Below are positions 62,118-64,000 of a stretch of 64,000 nucleotides of DNA, one piece after another; the stretch's first letter is position 1, and every line of letters begins with the position of its first letter. Source of the DNA: Wocania ichthyoenteri Th78. Lineage in GTDB: Bacteria; Bacteroidota; Bacteroidia; Flavobacteriales; Flavobacteriaceae. The position numbers were made by a program, and so were the translations under genes. The notes under the pieces are model-generated. The model saw only the letters and a list, made by a program, of their open reading frames with translations, was not told the DNA's origin and did no database searches. Location: assembly GCF_000789235.1 (NCBI RefSeq), contig NZ_KN525716.1, positions 2,067,169 to 2,131,168 of the forward strand, in the 5' to 3' direction.

Positions 62118-62979
62118 GTCCGTTTTTTTCGTGGGTTTTTACAATAGCTTGTTCATTCTTCCAATCTATCCATTTCTGTCCTTTTAAGCGTCGCATAGCA
62201 TTATCATAATTTCTCATGATTAAAAGGTTATAAACAGCTTTACTAAAGTTTTTTGGATTTCTGGCAATAGCACGTAAACTCATTGAAAAGCCTGGTGTTA
62301 TATAGCGCATATAATGCCAATAGCCTTCGGGCATGTACAACACTTCGCCATGATTTAATTCTGTTTTAAAACCTTTAGCTTTTTTAAGCATAGGCCATTT
62401 TTCAAAATCAGGGTTATTAAAATCAATATCTTCTCTTGTTATTAAAGAATGTGGGATTTTATATAAATAATTATTCTGTTTTTGGTCAAATAAAATAACC
62501 TTTTTTTTACCTTCAAAATGAAAATGAAAAATATTAGCCAAATCAATATCGTAGTGCATAAATGTGTGCGAATCTTTGCCACCAAAAAATAGCATGGGTA
62601 AGCCTTTCATAAGACGTAACCCAAAATCTGGATAGCTAAAATCGTTTTGTAATTGAGGCACTTCTTTTAAAATATTCCATAGAAAAATTCTAAATTTTGT
62701 AGGCTTTTGCTTTAATAAATCTACATACTCGCTCATTTTCATTTTGGCATGTGGCTCATTAAAACCATCTTTATAATCCACAGGTCGGTCGTCGTAAAGC
62801 GGTACCATTTTATCGCCAGCAACGGCTTTCATGTAATCTAAATCCCATATTGTGTAAGCAGGCCAATGCTCAATAAAACGCTCAATAACCACAGGTTTTT
62901 GTGGTTTAAAATAGTGTTTTAAAAAACCTTGCTTAGTAATCGTTTTTACACGAGGAATATCTTGTAAATTTAGTTCCAA
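62107..62979 (-). CDS. JmjC/cupin-like 2-oxoglutarate oxygenase
   Basis: 290 residues. Double-stranded beta-helix core: 'HTFMHYDIDLANIFHFHFEG' gives the HxD of the iron site, and 'LYMPEGYWHYMRYITPGFSM' the distal His. 'PVVIERFIEHWPAY' at the start is typical of cupin_8 proteins. Likely hydroxylates a protein or small molecule using Fe(II) and 2-oxoglutarate. Target unknown. Confidence 0.88.
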   Translation of the reverse strand: MELNLQDIPRVKTITKQGFLKHYFKPQKPVVIERFIEHWPAYTIWDLDYMKAVAGDKMVPLYDDRPVDYKDGFNEPHAKMKMSEYVDLLKQKPTKFRIFLWNILKEVPQLQNDFSYPDFGLRLMKGLPMLFFGGKDSHTFMHYDIDLANIFHFHFEGKKKVILFDQKQNNYLYKIPHSLITREDIDFNNPDFEKWPMLKKAKGFKTELNHGEVLYMPEGYWHYMRYITPGFSMSLRAIARNPKNFSKAVYNLLIMRNYDNAMRRLKGQKWIDWKNEQAIVKTHEKNGLIL

Positions 62980-63037
62980 TACTTAACTTTTTATTAAATC
63001 AAAGTTAATAAAACGTTGCTAAAATTAAAATAGTGTT

Positions 63038-63140
63038 TTGGGCGTTACCCAAAAAAAAGGGGTCGGGCTTTACGTTATAAGTCCTCGCACCAAAAAAGGT
63101 GCTGTGGGCTTTCCACTGCAATCCCTAACGCGGGCATGCC
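63038..63140. repeat. Dispersed repeat, 'GGGTCGGGCTT' type
   Basis: Starts TTGGGCGTTACCC, includes GGGGTCGGGCTTTACG, a hairpin GCACC-aaaaaa-GGTGC, and ends CAATCCCTAACGCGG and CATGCCATTA. Best-preserved copy of the type seen at 13228 and 19508. Confidence 0.75.
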
Positions 63141-63170
63141 ATTAAAGGTCATTTTTATAAGCTATGGTTA

Positions 63171-64000
63171 TTATTTAACCGCTTTTGCCTTTTCTTTAGC
63201 AGCTTCGTTGCGTTCAATAGTATGTTTAGGTCGTGTCCATTTAGGTTTTTCACCTAAAGCTTCAAACTGAGATTCGGCAGCTTCAACCGTTTGTGGTTGT
63301 ACCTTTTTAGTAAAAGGTTTTTGCGGATTTAAGCCTAACATTTTAAACATTTCCATATCCTCATTTACATCAGGATTTGGTGTTGTTAAAAGTTTATCGC
63401 CAGCAAAAATAGAATTTGCACCAGCAAAAAAGCACATGGCTTGTCCTTCGCGAGTCATTTGTGTTCGTCCAGCACTTAAACGTACTTGAGTTTCTGGCAT
63501 TACAATACGTGTAGTAGCTACCATACGTATCATTTCCCAAATAGAAACAGGTTTTTGATCTTCTAATGGTGTGCCTTCAACAGCAACTAATGCATTAATA
63601 GGCGTCGATTCTGGTTGCGGATTTAAGGTTGATAACGCTACTAGCATACCAGCTCTATCTTCAACGTTTTCGCCCATACCAATAATACCACCACTACAAA
63701 CCGTTACATTGGTTTTCCGCACATTATCAATAGTATCTAATCGGTCTTGATAACCACGCGTAGAAATCACTTCTTTATAATATTCTTCAGAGGAGTCTAA
63801 ATTATGATTGTAAGCATATAAACCAGCTTCAGCTAAACGTTGTGCTTGATTTTCGGTAATCATACCCAAAGTACAGCACACTTCCATGTCTAATTTGTTT
63901 ATGGTTCTAACCATTTCTAAAACCTGATCAAATTCTTCGCCATCCTTTACATTTCGCCATGCAGCTCCCATACAAACCCGCGAGCTTCCAGTAGATTTTG
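63171..64000 (-). CDS. bioB: Biotin synthase (5' part outside window)
   Basis: The frame is open to base 64000, where it reads '[16 protein letters not shown]', so the Met at 63971 is internal and the radical-SAM CxxxCxxC site lies outside. Visible BioB residues: the 2Fe-2S ligand Cys in 'VCMGAAW', Cys in 'EVCCTLGMI', Cys in '[13 protein letters not shown]', and Arg in '[10 protein letters not shown]'. A ~45-residue charged tail ('[20 protein letters not shown]') extends beyond the E. coli form, as in other Flavobacteriaceae. It inserts sulfur into dethiobiotin. Confidence 0.95.
   Translation of the reverse strand, partial: KSTGSSRVCMGAAWRNVKDGEEFDQVLEMVRTINKLDMEVCCTLGMITENQAQRLAEAGLYAYNHNLDSSEEYYKEVISTRGYQDRLDTIDNVRKTNVTVCSGGIIGMGENVEDRAGMLVALSTLNPQPESTPINALVAVEGTPLEDQKPVSIWEMIRMVATTRIVMPETQVRLSAGRTQMTREGQAMCFFAGANSIFAGDKLLTTPNPDVNEDMEMFKMLGLNPQKPFTKKVQPQTVEAAESQFEALGEKPKWTRPKHTIERNEAAKEKAKAVK

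Overview
The window looks like chromosome of a member of the Flavobacteriaceae (Bacteroidota), probably marine; I do not name a genus. Support comes from the low-GC DNA, repeated promoter -7 boxes of the Bacteroidota type TAnnTTTG, Bat aerotolerance genes, a PorZ-like type IX secretion protein, a secreted protein with a type IX sorting tail, HmuY/TonB-receptor haem genes, and short dispersed palindromic repeats typical of this group. One tRNA gene (Asn) is present. I see no rRNA, CRISPR array, phage or complete insertion sequence. The window cuts a batD-like gene at its left end and bioB at its right end.

Layout. 1-1.6 kb: end of a bat operon (batD, batE). 1.7-7.5 kb: a membrane peptide followed by a tandem set, SulP transporter + beta-carbonic anhydrase + DUF2490 protein + second SulP + second carbonic anhydrase, probably for bicarbonate supply. 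7.6-12.2 kb: a haem-uptake operon (TonB receptor, HmuY, DoxX) with a divergent secreted protein and a Cys-rich protein. 12.2-20.5 kb: mostly housekeeping and hypothetical genes (CvpA, pheS, a glycosidase-fold lipoprotein, gpsA, LysM/BON protein, bacilliredoxin, TerB-DnaJ protein). 20.5-34.8 kb: a degenerate CoiA-like protein with a gene remnant, LD-carboxypeptidase, metG, lipocalin and OmpA lipoproteins, tex, a TerB protein, mfd, a thioredoxin-fold protein and yraN. 34.8-40.7 kb: a metal ABC importer operon (DtxR/MntR-type regulator, outer-membrane channel, binding lipoprotein, ATPase, two permeases), probably for manganese. 40.8-49.5 kb: S9 peptidase, feoA-feoB with a tiny FeoB-associated gene, SCO copper protein, rseP, tRNA-Asn, ArsC-like, DinB and DUF3298 proteins. 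49.7-64 kb: cystathionine gamma-synthase, outer-membrane protein, glutamate dehydrogenase, porZ-recO-TonB receptor operon, a large type IX cargo protein, recX, a JmjC/cupin enzyme and bioB.

The theme is metal and haem acquisition (HmuR/HmuY, Mn-type ABC system, FeoAB, a second haem-type TonB receptor) beside inorganic carbon handling, DNA repair/recombination (mfd, recO, recX) and aminoacylation (pheS, metG).

The most unusual observations are: (1) copies of the dispersed intergenic repeats apparently captured in frame inside three housekeeping genes, mfd, metG and tex; (2) a perfect 12-bp inverted repeat placed over the start site of the metal-importer operon; (3) two metal ABC permeases that each carry a C-terminal winged-helix-like tail; (4) the doubled SulP/carbonic-anhydrase arrangement; (5) a structured leader with a 17-codon frame that overlaps the start of the gene before pheS. 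No single locus here is clearly a new defence or mobile system.
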